Shown: piece by piece, positions 15,891 to 23,275 of the stretch
Layout: every line of letters starts with the position of its first letter
Position numbering within the stretch: the first letter of the stretch is position 1
Source of the DNA: Bacteroidales bacterium
GTDB lineage: Bacteria; Bacteroidota; Bacteroidia; Bacteroidales; Muribaculaceae
DNA length: 29,827 bases
Direction: 5' to 3'
Assembly: GCA_019416425.1 (NCBI GenBank)
Contig: DXXK01000023.1
Span: forward strand, 1 to 29,827
Program-made: the position numbers and the translations under genes
The notes under the pieces: model-generated
Databases searched by the model: none
What the model was told of the DNA's origin: nothing
What the model saw: only the letters and a program-made list of their open reading frames with translations

Positions 15891-16067
15891 TGTTCAAATG
15901 ATTGTTAGAACGTATGCTCAAACAAACATTTGATTGATTGTTCGATTGATTGCTCAAACAAGCGTTAGAACGTATGCTCAAACGGGCATTTGATTGATTG
16001 CTCGATTGATTGTTCAAACGAGCGTTAGAACGGATATTCAAACAAACATTTGATTGATTGCTCAAAC
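15891..16067. repeat. 60-bp tandem repeat array with 12-bp sub-repeats
   Basis: Two full 60-bp units (15911-15970 and 15971-16030) are identical at about 54 of 60 positions. A partial unit precedes them (from 15891, tgttcaaa...gttagaa) and another follows (16031 to about 16067) that lacks one inner 12-mer. Each full unit contains two copies of GATTGATTGYTC and ends with GCGTTAGAACG, which is nearly palindromic. The array looks like iterons: a repeated binding site for a DNA-binding protein, just upstream of a ParA-type gene. Confidence 0.8.
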
Positions 16068-16078
16068 AAACAAGCAAA

Positions 16079-16120
16079 CAAAGGTTCATACACACCTACA
16101 AACATTTGATTGAACCTTTG
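16079..16120. repeat. Perfect 10-bp inverted repeat
   Basis: CAAAGGTTCA (16079-16088) and TGAACCTTTG (16111-16120) are exact reverse complements with a 22-base spacer. It adjoins the iteron-like array, and the spacer includes TTTGATTGA, a piece of the array motif. It could be an operator or a stem within oriT. Confidence 0.6.
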
Positions 16121-16380
16121 AACGGTCATTTGTCTGAACGCCCGAATGTCTCGGCATTGTCGCCTCCGGCATTTGAGCCTCTGTGCAAGTAGAACGACGG
16201 CTGTGTCTGAAAAGATTTCTGAGTGTCAGGCACTTCCCAACCTTTCTGCAAAGTTGCCCAACATTTCCCTACATTTTTTACGATAAAAACTCAACGACCC
16301 TTCCGGATTGTTATATCTGCGGGAGCCGACACAGGCAGTCGTTTTCTCATTGACCCCGCTTCAAGGACGGCGCACCATTA

Positions 16381-16410
16381 TAATATCGGTATGAATCGGC
16401 ACCGATATTA
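16381..16410. repeat. Perfect 10-bp inverted repeat, 10-base spacer
   Basis: TAATATCGGT (16381-16390) is followed by ATGAATCGGC and then by its exact reverse complement ACCGATATTA (16401-16410). The symmetric 30-bp site lies 245 bp upstream of mobA and is a good candidate for a dimeric regulator operator or an oriT hairpin. Confidence 0.6.
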
Positions 16411-16490
16411 CGCCCAGTCATTGTCTGCGTACACCTTTCGTACAACATTCAAGACGGGTTCCGACTCCAATATTCTCATTATCAGTCAGG

Positions 16491-16506
16491 ATGCACAAAC
16501 GTGCAT
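16491..16506. repeat. ATGCAC/GTGCAT hairpin with AAAC loop
   Basis: ATGCAC (16491-16496) and GTGCAT (16501-16506) form a perfect 6-bp stem with a 4-base loop. Small tight hairpins like this often border nick sites; here that is only suggested by the position upstream of the relaxase operon. Confidence 0.45.
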
Positions 16507-16574
16507 GGCAAGGTATGTTCCGAGGCACTTGTAACCCAGATTGTGCCCCGAAACCGTTGCCATTGCATGGAGCC

Positions 16575-16599
16575 GGTATTTCTCCAAAGTCGAAATACC
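16575..16599. repeat. GGTATTTC/GAAATACC inverted repeat before mobA
   Basis: GGTATTTC (16575-16582) and GAAATACC (16592-16599) are exact reverse complements with a 9-base loop, 56 bp before the mobA start. It fits an operator overlapping the mob promoter or a leader hairpin. Confidence 0.5.
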
Positions 16600-16655
16600 C
16601 ACGATGAAACCTGCGGTTGGCAATCCCACATTACCCACTAAATTTTATCCCATAA

Positions 16656-17081
16656 ATGAAACAGAATTTTAATCAGGGCGGACGGCCCCACAAGATAAAT
16701 CCGTCTGTCCACCGCTACGTCGTGAGATTCGACGCGGCAGAGAACACGGTATTCCTGTCCCTTTTCGATAAATCAGGAGCCGTCAACAAGGCAGCTTTCA
16801 TAAAAAGTGTTCTACTCGGAAAACCTTTCAAGGTTTTTGTGGTCGATGAAAACACACGGATTTTCATTGACAAACTATCCTCTCTCAATTCCCACTACCG
16901 CACGTTGGTGGTGGATTACGACACTCTTGTAAGGACATTACGGGAGAACTTCACCGAAAAACAAGCCATGAGCGCACTCTACCGATTGGAACAGGTTACC
17001 ATTGATTTGGTGAAAACAAACCGCGAGATTGTCGCACTCGCCAGAGAGTTCGATGCCCGATGGTTGCAAAAATCTCTTTAG
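16656..17081 (+). CDS. mobA: Mobilization accessory protein MobA
   Basis: The 141-aa basic protein has a short GRPHKINPSVHRYVVRFD start, then a helical body with NKAAFIKSVLLGKPFKVFVV and a C-terminal helix (LYRLEQVTIDLVKTNREIVA). This is the layout of the small MobA proteins encoded in front of the relaxase in Bacteroides conjugative transposons; they are thought to bind oriT and help form the relaxosome. The strand (HRYVVRF) plus helices suggests a ribbon-helix-helix fold. It overlaps mobB by 22 bases. Confidence 0.8.
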   Translation: MKQNFNQGGRPHKINPSVHRYVVRFDAAENTVFLSLFDKSGAVNKAAFIKSVLLGKPFKVFVVDENTRIFIDKLSSLNSHYRTLVVDYDTLVRTLRENFTEKQAMSALYRLEQVTIDLVKTNREIVALAREFDARWLQKSL

Positions 17082-18442
17082 GCAGCTCACTATACGGAGC
17101 GATTGTATATAACGGCGAGAAGATAAACAAGGAGAAGGGTCGTGTCCTCGACACCAACAAAATCTATAATGACGGTACCGGCAACATAGATATACACCGG
17201 GCTTTCGAGGATTTCAAGCGGTGGATGCCGCAGCATACCAGAGCCGAGAAAACTATGATGCACATTTCCCTCAACCCCCATCCCGATGACCGTCTGAGCG
17301 AGATGCAGTACACGCAACTCGCCCATGAGTATATGGAGAAGATGGGGTTTGCCGAGATGCCGTACATAATAGTGAAACACGAAGACATCGACCGCCACCA
17401 CATACATATAGTGGCTCTCCGCGTCCGTCCAGACGGTTCCTGTATCTCCGATAAAAACAATTTCTACCGCAGCAAGGAGATAACACGGGAGCTGGAGAAA
17501 AAGTACGGGCTGCATACCGCCGAGCGTCAGAAAATCACTCCCGACATGCCCATAAAGAAGATTGATCCGTCTGGCGACATCAAGCGACAGGTTGCCAACA
17601 CGGTCAAAATGGTCGGTATGCGCTACAAGTTCCAGACCATCGGCGAGTATAACGCCATACTCGGTCTGTATAATATAAGGTGTGAGCAGACCGACGGCAG
17701 GGTCAACGGCAGGGAGTATCATGGGCTTGTGTATTTCGCCACTGACGACAACGGCAAGACCATCGCATCGCCGTTCAAGGCGTCGCGCCTCGGCAAGTTC
17801 GCCAGCCGCACTGCGATTGACGGAAGAATGGAGAGGGCGAAAGACAAAATCGACATCCGTCCGACCAAGCAAGCTGTTTCGGAGGCAATGGCGGAATCTT
17901 CCGGCAAGGACGATTTCATCGCCAAGCTCAAGGAGCGGAACATCGACCTTATACTGCGCTATACCGATGCCGGGCGCATATACGGCGCGACATTCATAGA
18001 CCACAATACAAGGACAGTCCTCAACGGTTCGCGTCTGGGCAAGGAGTTCTCCGCCAACTCACTTGCAAAGTGGTTCACCGTCGGAGAAAAGCCTTTGGTT
18101 ATTCCTGTTGCACACGATGTTCAGCAGGAGCAGCCACAGTCGGATATGCAATCAACACCTGATACCAGACAGCCACCGCAGGACAACAGTCAATCCGGCA
18201 ATTCACAGTCCAGCACAACAAACGGAGGACAAAGTGCAACAAGTGGCAGCGGTTCCGGAACATCCCCAAGCCAGCCTCAATCCCAGACACGGCAGAACAA
18301 TTTTTCCGCTTATGATGATGCGCCGACGCTCCCCGGTCTTGACCTGTTCCAGACCGGACCCGGATTCGACCCGCAGGAGGAGGCCTTCTATCGCGAGATG
18401 CAGCGGCGCAGGAAGAAAAAACGCCGTGGCCCCAAACTATAA
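17060..18442 (+). CDS. mobB: MobB relaxase
   Basis: This 460-aa protein is a relaxase/mobilization nuclease. The metal-binding motif III is HEDIDRHHIHIV, with H107, H114 and H116. Candidate nucleophile tyrosines lie near the N-terminus (SLYGAIVYNGEK). It nicks one strand at oriT and stays covalently bound to the DNA for transfer. The last 110 residues are a Gln/Ser/Pro-rich linker (from QQEQPQSDMQ) ending in a short conserved-looking PGLDLFQTGPGFDPQEEAFY and a basic RRRKKKRRGPKL tail, a plausible signal for the coupling protein. It overlaps mobA and precedes mobC by 29 bases. Confidence 0.93.
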   Translation: MVAKISLGSSLYGAIVYNGEKINKEKGRVLDTNKIYNDGTGNIDIHRAFEDFKRWMPQHTRAEKTMMHISLNPHPDDRLSEMQYTQLAHEYMEKMGFAEMPYIIVKHEDIDRHHIHIVALRVRPDGSCISDKNNFYRSKEITRELEKKYGLHTAERQKITPDMPIKKIDPSGDIKRQVANTVKMVGMRYKFQTIGEYNAILGLYNIRCEQTDGRVNGREYHGLVYFATDDNGKTIASPFKASRLGKFASRTAIDGRMERAKDKIDIRPTKQAVSEAMAESSGKDDFIAKLKERNIDLILRYTDAGRIYGATFIDHNTRTVLNGSRLGKEFSANSLAKWFTVGEKPLVIPVAHDVQQEQPQSDMQSTPDTRQPPQDNSQSGNSQSSTTNGGQSATSGSGSGTSPSQPQSQTRQNNFSAYDDAPTLPGLDLFQTGPGFDPQEEAFYREMQRRRKKKRRGPKL

Positions 18443-18471
18443 TTTGTCAAACTCCAAACACAAGATTTATT

Positions 18472-20475
18472 ATGTCACAACAGGAAGATGACCTCAGGGC
18501 GTTGTCGAAAATCATGGATCTACTCCGTGGAGTCAGCATCGCCGTGATGGTTGCCAACATTTATTGGTTCTGCCAGCCCATTGTATCGGGCTGGGAGTTC
18601 CACCCTCAGACCATGAAAGTCCTTCGCGGTCTTGACGAGGCCGGGAGCCTGTTCCACAATCCGTGGAACGCCAAATGGTGGACGCTGCTATTATTGGCTC
18701 TATCTTGTTTCGGCACCAAGGGTGTCAAGAACGAAAAAATAAAATGGGGCCAGATATGGCTCATAATCTCTATTGGTGCCGTGCTGTTTTTCCTCGATTG
18801 GTGGATGGTGTCTCTCGGTTGGTACTACACCTATATATTCACCACCATATCGGGTTATGTGTGCCTGCTGCTCGGAGGGGTGTGGATGAGCCGTCTGCTG
18901 AAGAACAACATGATGGACGACCGTTTCAACGAGGAAAACGAATCGTTCATGCAGGAGACCAAGCTGATGGAGAATGAATATTCCGTCAACCTCCCCACAC
19001 GCTTTTACTACAAAAAGCGGTGGAACAAGGGATGGATAAATGTAGTCAACCCGTTCAGAGCCTCGATAGTCCTCGGCACTCCCGGTTCCGGCAAGTCATT
19101 CGCGGTGGTCAATAATTTCATCAAACAGCAGATAGAAAAGGGCTTCGGGCTTTATGTGTATGACTACAAATTCCCTGATTTGTCGCTGATTGCGTATAAC
19201 CATATGCTCAACCATGCCGACAGTTACGGGAAGAATCCGCCCACGTTCTGTGTCATAAATTTCGATGATCCGGAACACTCCCACAGATGTAATCCGATAC
19301 ACCCGGATTTCATGTCGGATATTGCCGATGCCTACGAATCGGCATATACCATTATGATGAACCTGAACCGCACATGGATACAGAAACAGGGCGATTTCTT
19401 CGTGGAATCCCCGATAGTGCTGTTTGCCGCAATCATCTGGTATCTCAAAATATACGAGAACGGCAAATACTGCACCTTCCCCCATGCCATCGAGTTCCTT
19501 TGCCGCCGGTATGAGGATATATTTCCTATCCTCACATCATACACGGAGCTGGAAAACTATCTTTCCCCGTTTATTGACGCTTGGCAGGGAGGCGCGGCCG
19601 AACAGCTTGCCGGGCAGATAGCCTCGGCGAAGATACCTTTGTCAAGGATGATTTCCCCGCAGCTCTACTGGATTATGACGGGCGATGATTTCACGCTCGA
19701 CATCAACAATCCAAAAGAGCCGAAGATACTCTGTGTCGGCAACAATCCCGACCGTCAGAACATCTACGGCGCGGCACTCGGTCTTTACAATTCCAGAATC
19801 GTCAAGCTGATAAACAAGAAAGGAATGTTGAAGTCCGGCGTCATCATAGATGAGCTGCCGACCATATATTTCAAGGGTCTCGATAATCTTATTGCCACAG
19901 CGAGAAGTAACAAGGTTGCCGTCTGCCTCGGTTTTCAGGACTTTTCACAGCTCAAACGAGATTATGGCGACAAGGAGGCGGCGGTGGTAATGAATACTGT
20001 GGGTAACATCTTTTCCGGGCAGGTTGTCGGCGAGACTGCAAAGACCTTATCCGAGAGGTTCGGCAAGGTTCTCCAGCAGAGGCAGTCCATGAGCATCAAC
20101 CGTCAGGATGTGAGCCACTCGATCAACACGCAGATGGATTCTCTTATTCCGGCGAGTAAGATTTCCACTCTGACGCAGGGAATGTTTGTCGGTGCCGTCA
20201 GCGACAATTTCGACGAGCGCATCGACCAGAAGATTTTTCATGCCGAGATTGTAGTGGACACCAAGAAAGTGGCGGCGGAGACAGCCGCCTATCAGCCCAT
20301 ACCGCTGATAACCGATTTCAAGGACGATACCCCTGACAAGTCAAAGATGAAAGCCACCATACAGCGCAACTACGACAAAGTGAAGCAGGATGTCAAGGAT
20401 ATTGTCCGGCAGGAGCTTGAACGCATCGCGGCAGACCCAAATCTCCGCCATCTGTTGCACATGAAACCGGCATAG
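18472..20475 (+). CDS. mobC: MobC, type IV coupling protein (VirD4/TraG-type)
   Basis: The 667-aa protein has an N-terminal membrane part with several hydrophobic segments (residues about 15-150) and a cytoplasmic ATPase domain with Walker A GTPGSGKS (202-209) and Walker B GVIIDELPTI (D460/E461). It links the relaxosome to the Tra channel and pumps DNA. In Bacteroides elements this gene is called mobC. Length and layout are normal. It is the last gene of the mob operon and is followed by a hairpin terminator. Confidence 0.94.
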   Translation: MSQQEDDLRALSKIMDLLRGVSIAVMVANIYWFCQPIVSGWEFHPQTMKVLRGLDEAGSLFHNPWNAKWWTLLLLALSCFGTKGVKNEKIKWGQIWLIISIGAVLFFLDWWMVSLGWYYTYIFTTISGYVCLLLGGVWMSRLLKNNMMDDRFNEENESFMQETKLMENEYSVNLPTRFYYKKRWNKGWINVVNPFRASIVLGTPGSGKSFAVVNNFIKQQIEKGFGLYVYDYKFPDLSLIAYNHMLNHADSYGKNPPTFCVINFDDPEHSHRCNPIHPDFMSDIADAYESAYTIMMNLNRTWIQKQGDFFVESPIVLFAAIIWYLKIYENGKYCTFPHAIEFLCRRYEDIFPILTSYTELENYLSPFIDAWQGGAAEQLAGQIASAKIPLSRMISPQLYWIMTGDDFTLDINNPKEPKILCVGNNPDRQNIYGAALGLYNSRIVKLINKKGMLKSGVIIDELPTIYFKGLDNLIATARSNKVAVCLGFQDFSQLKRDYGDKEAAVVMNTVGNIFSGQVVGETAKTLSERFGKVLQQRQSMSINRQDVSHSINTQMDSLIPASKISTLTQGMFVGAVSDNFDERIDQKIFHAEIVVDTKKVAAETAAYQPIPLITDFKDDTPDKSKMKATIQRNYDKVKQDVKDIVRQELERIAADPNLRHLLHMKPA

Positions 20476-20487
20476 GCATATAAAGGC

Positions 20488-20520
20488 AATCCCGACCATT
20501 CATCACGAGTGGCCGGGATT
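20488..20520 (+). terminator. Terminator after mobC
   Basis: AATCCCGACCA (20488-20498) pairs with TGGCCGGGATT (20510-20520) over 11 bases with one mismatch and an 11-base loop, then TGTTGT. It lies 13 bases past the mobC stop. The rest of the gap to 20669 shows no gene or clear signal. Confidence 0.72.
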
Positions 20521-20669
20521 TGTTGTGAAATATTAACCCGTAGAATCAATTATCATAAACGCCGCTGTCGCAGAGGCAGTAATGGTAAAATTTTATGGAT
20601 TCTCTGTTTATTTATGAAAGAGATTAAATATTTCTGGATGGATTAGTGGTTGGACATCGGACCGAGGCA

Positions 20670-21260
20670 TCAGTCCTCCTGATCCTGTTTTGACATAAAA
20701 CTGTTTAGTCCGTCAATCAAGGTGTCCATAAAGTAGGTACGGCTGTTGCGCCCTCTCATCCTCATTTCCGAATATTTCTTGTAGATGTAGCTTTCGGTCA
20801 TATCTACCTTGAATATACGGGCGAGCCTGCCGATTATATCTTTCGCGCTGAGTTTGGTGCCGAAGCAGTTGGCGACCTTGAAGGCGTAGCCTAACTCTAT
20901 AAGGTCGGTCTTGTTGGCTTTCCAGTCAAGTCCGAGACGGTCGAGCATATTTTCCTCGCCGACGGTTCGGAAGTCTATTTCCTTGTAGTGGGATAAGGTC
21001 TGACGCACAAAGCACAGGGCCTTGTTGATGAATGACACGAGGGCGTCATTGACCTCTTGGCGTTGTGCCGCCGTCTGTAAGTGGCTTATCTCCACCTCCA
21101 CAAAGAGTAATGCGCTTATCACGCAGCCTTTGTGTGGCTCCTTGTTGCACAACTCGCTGACCTGAAGCACAAAATCCTTATAGGCTATGTGCAAATTCTC
21201 TTTCTTCCCTTCGGTCAGCTTTCGGAAGAACTCGGTCTCGGTAAGTGAAAATATATTCAT
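20670..21260 (-). CDS. rteC: RteC-family regulator of element excision
   Basis: The 196-aa protein has the C-terminal RteC signature: DWKANKTDLIELGYAFKVAN, a helical FKVDMTESYIYKKYSEMRMR and NSRTYFMDTLIDGLNSFM. RteC of CTnDOT activates the excision genes and is itself switched on by RteB. Here it stands between the mob operon (convergent) and an NtrC-like regulator gene with the same orientation, but no excision genes are in the window. The start at 21260 is the first ATG and has no strong ribosome site. A 483-bp region with a candidate RNA lies upstream. Confidence 0.88.
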   Translation of the reverse strand: MNIFSLTETEFFRKLTEGKKENLHIAYKDFVLQVSELCNKEPHKGCVISALLFVEVEISHLQTAAQRQEVNDALVSFINKALCFVRQTLSHYKEIDFRTVGEENMLDRLGLDWKANKTDLIELGYAFKVANCFGTKLSAKDIIGRLARIFKVDMTESYIYKKYSEMRMRGRNSRTYFMDTLIDGLNSFMSKQDQED

Positions 21261-21456
21261 TTATCGGGCTGGGGGGTTAAGGGTTCAACATTATGTTTCT
21301 TGTTTCGTCCTTATAAACCTCAGACCGTTACAAATGGATTACAACCGAAACTGTTAAACTGCGAATCGACTGAGTATCAGTAAAAATGTAAGGTGGAACA
21401 GGTATTAAAATTAAGAAGGTTAAAATCCCATGATGTATGAACTTGGTAAATGTGTA

Positions 21457-21579
21457 TCAAATCTGTAAGTCAAGAGCAATAAAAAAGCGCACACCCCCAT
21501 AGTGATCGCCTTTGTCGGTTCTGGAATACCGTGAGAAGTAATCAGGGATGTACGCTATGCAAGTGCATAGCGCAAGCAT
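21457..21579 (-). other. 40-codon open frame overlapping the candidate RNA
   Basis: From ATG 21579 a frame encodes 40 residues including CIAYIPDYFSRYSRTDKGDH and ends at TGA 21457. It runs through the nested helices and the T6 tract, so it conflicts with the RNA terminator at 21481-21509. It has no recognisable domain. It is recorded as the alternative to a purely non-coding reading. Confidence 0.25.
21481..21509 (-). terminator. Hairpin and T6 tract ending the candidate RNA
   Basis: On the minus strand GCGATCAC (21509-21502) faces GTGTGCGC (21494-21487) with 3+3 pairs around a 2x2 internal mismatch, followed at once by six T (21486-21481). It abuts the outermost helix of the structured region. 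Confidence 0.5.
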
Positions 21580-21691
21580 CACTTCGTTCTTCTCAATGTC
21601 AATTTTCCAGATTCACAAAGGAACTCGGTGTTGTCTTACGTTATGTATCAGTCTAATGCGATTGGCTCTCCAATCGCTGGTTTTCCTAAAT
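21481..21691 (-). ncRNA. Candidate structured small RNA between the RteB-like gene and rteC
   Basis: A stretch of about 210 nt on the minus strand has a -7 box upstream, extended secondary structure and a hairpin plus T6 at the end. Paired arms, nested in order: 21509-21515 with 21615-21621 (7 bp), 21520-21526 with 21605-21611 (7 bp), 21532-21538 with 21589-21595 (7 bp), 21547-21550 with 21577-21580 (4 bp), and 21553-21560 with 21565-21572 (8 bp, 4-base loop). A further perfect 8-bp hairpin (21658-21665 with 21670-21677, 4-base loop) sits near the 5' end. Regulatory RNAs are known in related elements (RteR of CTnDOT); homology is not claimed. Confidence 0.55.
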
Positions 21692-21697
21692 TCGCTA

Positions 21698-21705
21698 CAA
21701 AATTA
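21698..21705 (-). promoter_or_regulatory. -7 box TAATTTTG for the candidate RNA
   Basis: Minus-strand TAATTTTG matches TAnnTTTG exactly and lies 39 bases past the stop of the RteB-like gene. A transcript from it would begin near 21691. A good -33 element was not seen. Confidence 0.45.
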
Positions 21706-21743
21706 CGAAATTTTGGCGAATTAACAGGCGTTCACACGCCCTT

Positions 21744-23000
21744 TTATTTGATTCCGTACTGGCGGAGCTTGTAATCAAGCGTTGAACGGCCAATGCCTAA
21801 CAACCTTGCCGCTTGGGATTTATTGCCCTCTGCCTGCCGCATTGCGGCGATGATTTTAGCTTTATCCTTTTCGGGCTCCTGCAATCGCAGACTTGTGTCA
21901 GGTTTAGGCTCCGACTGACTGAAGTTCAGGTCGGATGCAGTTATGACATCATCTGCTGTGTGAAAAGCGGCGAACAGGATTACATCCTTCAGCTCCCTCA
22001 CGTTGCCGGGCCACTGGTGAAGTTTGAGGGCTTTTGTCGCGGAGACATCGGGCCGTTTTTTATCTTGTTGTGTTTTATGAGCGTAGAGGGTCAGAAAGTA
22101 ATCCGACAAAGATTCTATATCCTCGGTTACCTCTCTCAGCGGCGGCACGGGAATATCCACCTGACGCAGAATGTAAAAGAGATTGGGGCGGAATCTTTTT
22201 TCAGATACCATCTTCAGTAACTCCGGCTCTGCGGTGCATATCACCCGAACATCAGGATGCTCGTTTTCAAGAATATGCAACAGCACCGATTGTTTGTCAA
22301 ACGACAGTAACTGCACGTTTTTGATGATGATTGTTCCTCCATCTGCTTTTTTGAAATATCCTTCCATTCGGTTGTATATCTCACTGCGGAGCGTTGTCGG
22401 GTCATGCTGACCCACAAGTGCCGCCCCTCCAGCTTCGATAACCGTGCATGGTTTCTGGGCGCGGGAACTGTGGAGATAGATCTGTTTTGCAATCTGCTCC
22501 TTGCCTGTGCCACATTCTCCGAAAATTATGGCGTTGGCGTTAGTGACGGCAATAGCCTTTATGGACTTTTCTATATGCCTGAACGCCTCGCTTTGCCGTG
22601 GAATAAGGTCATCGGTAAGCGTCAGCACCACCTTTTCAGGTCTGGCATATCTGCCGACAGTCTCAACAAGCTGCTTGTCTAATGCCGGACGCTGAACTAT
22701 GTCAACTGCTCCCCAGCCTTTCATCACATCGGCTATCTCCAACGGATTGAGGTTATCCACTATGGCAATCACGGGGAATTTGTAACCCTCGCGCTTTTGC
22801 CAGTTTATTAATTCTTGCGCGGTTCCGTGGGCGAATTTCATCGCCGTTACCATGACCGCGCCGGGTGGCAGTTTCGCCACCTCTTCTTTTGCATCCTCCA
22901 TATTATCGACGGCAATCGACTCATAGCCGTGCTTGACAAGCAAGCCCGACATAAGCCGACGGTCGGATTCGGAGGCATCAACGATAAGAACTTTGTTCAT
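21744..23000 (-). CDS. Degenerate NtrC/RteB-like regulator
   Basis: This 418-aa protein has the three-part layout of sigma-54 response regulators: receiver (1-115), AAA+ domain (about 130-345) and Fis-type helix-turn-helix (NKSQAARLLGIGRSTLDYKL, 393-412). The receiver lacks its phospho-acceptor Asp (T52 in VMVTAMKF), one of the acidic pair (D8-A9) and the conserved Lys (R104 in QRP). The AAA+ domain keeps Walker A GECGTGKE (161-168) and the WPGNVREL segment, but there is no GAFTGA loop, and Walker B reads GGTIIIKNV with K227/N228 instead of D-E. It probably binds DNA without phosphorylation or sigma-54 remodelling. It lies upstream of rteC, the place of RteB in CTnDOT. Confidence 0.85.
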   Translation of the reverse strand: MNKVLIVDASESDRRLMSGLLVKHGYESIAVDNMEDAKEEVAKLPPGAVMVTAMKFAHGTAQELINWQKREGYKFPVIAIVDNLNPLEIADVMKGWGAVDIVQRPALDKQLVETVGRYARPEKVVLTLTDDLIPRQSEAFRHIEKSIKAIAVTNANAIIFGECGTGKEQIAKQIYLHSSRAQKPCTVIEAGGAALVGQHDPTTLRSEIYNRMEGYFKKADGGTIIIKNVQLLSFDKQSVLLHILENEHPDVRVICTAEPELLKMVSEKRFRPNLFYILRQVDIPVPPLREVTEDIESLSDYFLTLYAHKTQQDKKRPDVSATKALKLHQWPGNVRELKDVILFAAFHTADDVITASDLNFSQSEPKPDTSLRLQEPEKDKAKIIAAMRQAEGNKSQAARLLGIGRSTLDYKLRQYGIK

Positions 23001-23062
23001 GTCTGTCTATTGTTGATTGGGTTTAACATTATGTATTCATTTCAAATTCTATTTCATCAATA

Positions 23063-23087
23063 GCCCCCGGCTAAGATTGCCGAGGGC
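23063..23087 (-). promoter_or_regulatory. Stem-loop in the leader of the RteB-like gene
   Basis: GCCCCCGGC (23063-23071) and GCCGAGGGC (23079-23087) pair with a single mismatch that becomes a G-U pair in the minus-strand RNA; the loop is 7 bases. It lies 63 bp upstream of the regulator start. No T run follows, so a leader or operator role is more likely than termination. Confidence 0.4.
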
Positions 23088-23227
23088 CAGTTAAATGCTT
23101 GGCTAATGATGAGTATCGTTTGTCAAGATATATTTATGAAACTGAGTAATACGATATCTGTTTTTCGGACAGCATGTACTCAGGCTCTATTTTCGAAAGC
23201 GCGGCGGCAATGACGCAACTCCAAAAG

Positions 23228-23253
23228 AAAACCCGACATCACTGCCGAGGTTT
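23228..23253 (-). terminator. Terminator after the outer-membrane barrel gene
   Basis: On the minus strand AAACCTCGGC, a 6-base loop and GTCGGGTTT form a stem of nine pairs with one bulge and run into TTTTCTTTT. It is 23 bases past the barrel gene stop. The remainder of 23088-23227 shows no gene. Confidence 0.68.
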
Positions 23254-23275
23254 CTGTATAGTATAATTGCTGTTC

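Larger units (their letters stand above)
15740..16655. other. Divergent intergenic region traA/mobA, probable oriT region
   Basis: This 916-bp stretch separates the minus-strand tra operon from the plus-strand mob operon. I see no credible gene: the longer open frames have either repeat-derived Asn/Ser/Leu-rich composition (15736-16095) or no recognisable fold (16223-16534). Relaxase genes of this kind usually have their nick site close upstream, so oriT most likely lies in the mobA-proximal half, where three perfect inverted repeats occur. No exact TAnnTTTG box was found for either operon. Confidence 0.5.

Noticed and set aside
15736..16095. 119-codon minus-strand open frame upstream of traA
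   Set aside because: Its product is almost only Asn, Ser, Leu, Arg and Cys repeats created by the 60-bp tandem array, and it overlaps the traA start; no sign of a real protein.
15891..16120. CRISPR array
   Set aside because: The 60-bp units are contiguous tandem repeats without unique spacers, and no cas genes are present.
16223..16534. 103-codon plus-strand open frame before mobA
   Set aside because: It runs through two inverted repeats, shows no recognisable fold and has an untypical composition; better explained as the oriT/regulatory region.
17090..18004. 304-codon minus-strand open frame inside mobB
   Set aside because: It is the antisense shadow of the relaxase gene; the plus-strand frame has clear relaxase motifs.
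21658..21681. Plus-strand terminator (8-bp stem then GGTTTT)
   Set aside because: No gene or promoter on the plus strand leads into it, and the stem fits better as the 5' hairpin of the minus-strand candidate RNA; a two-way role cannot be excluded.
23001..23275. Right end of the mobile element with an attachment site
   Set aside because: No direct repeat, tRNA end or integrase could be seen here; the change in gene type alone is not enough to place a boundary.
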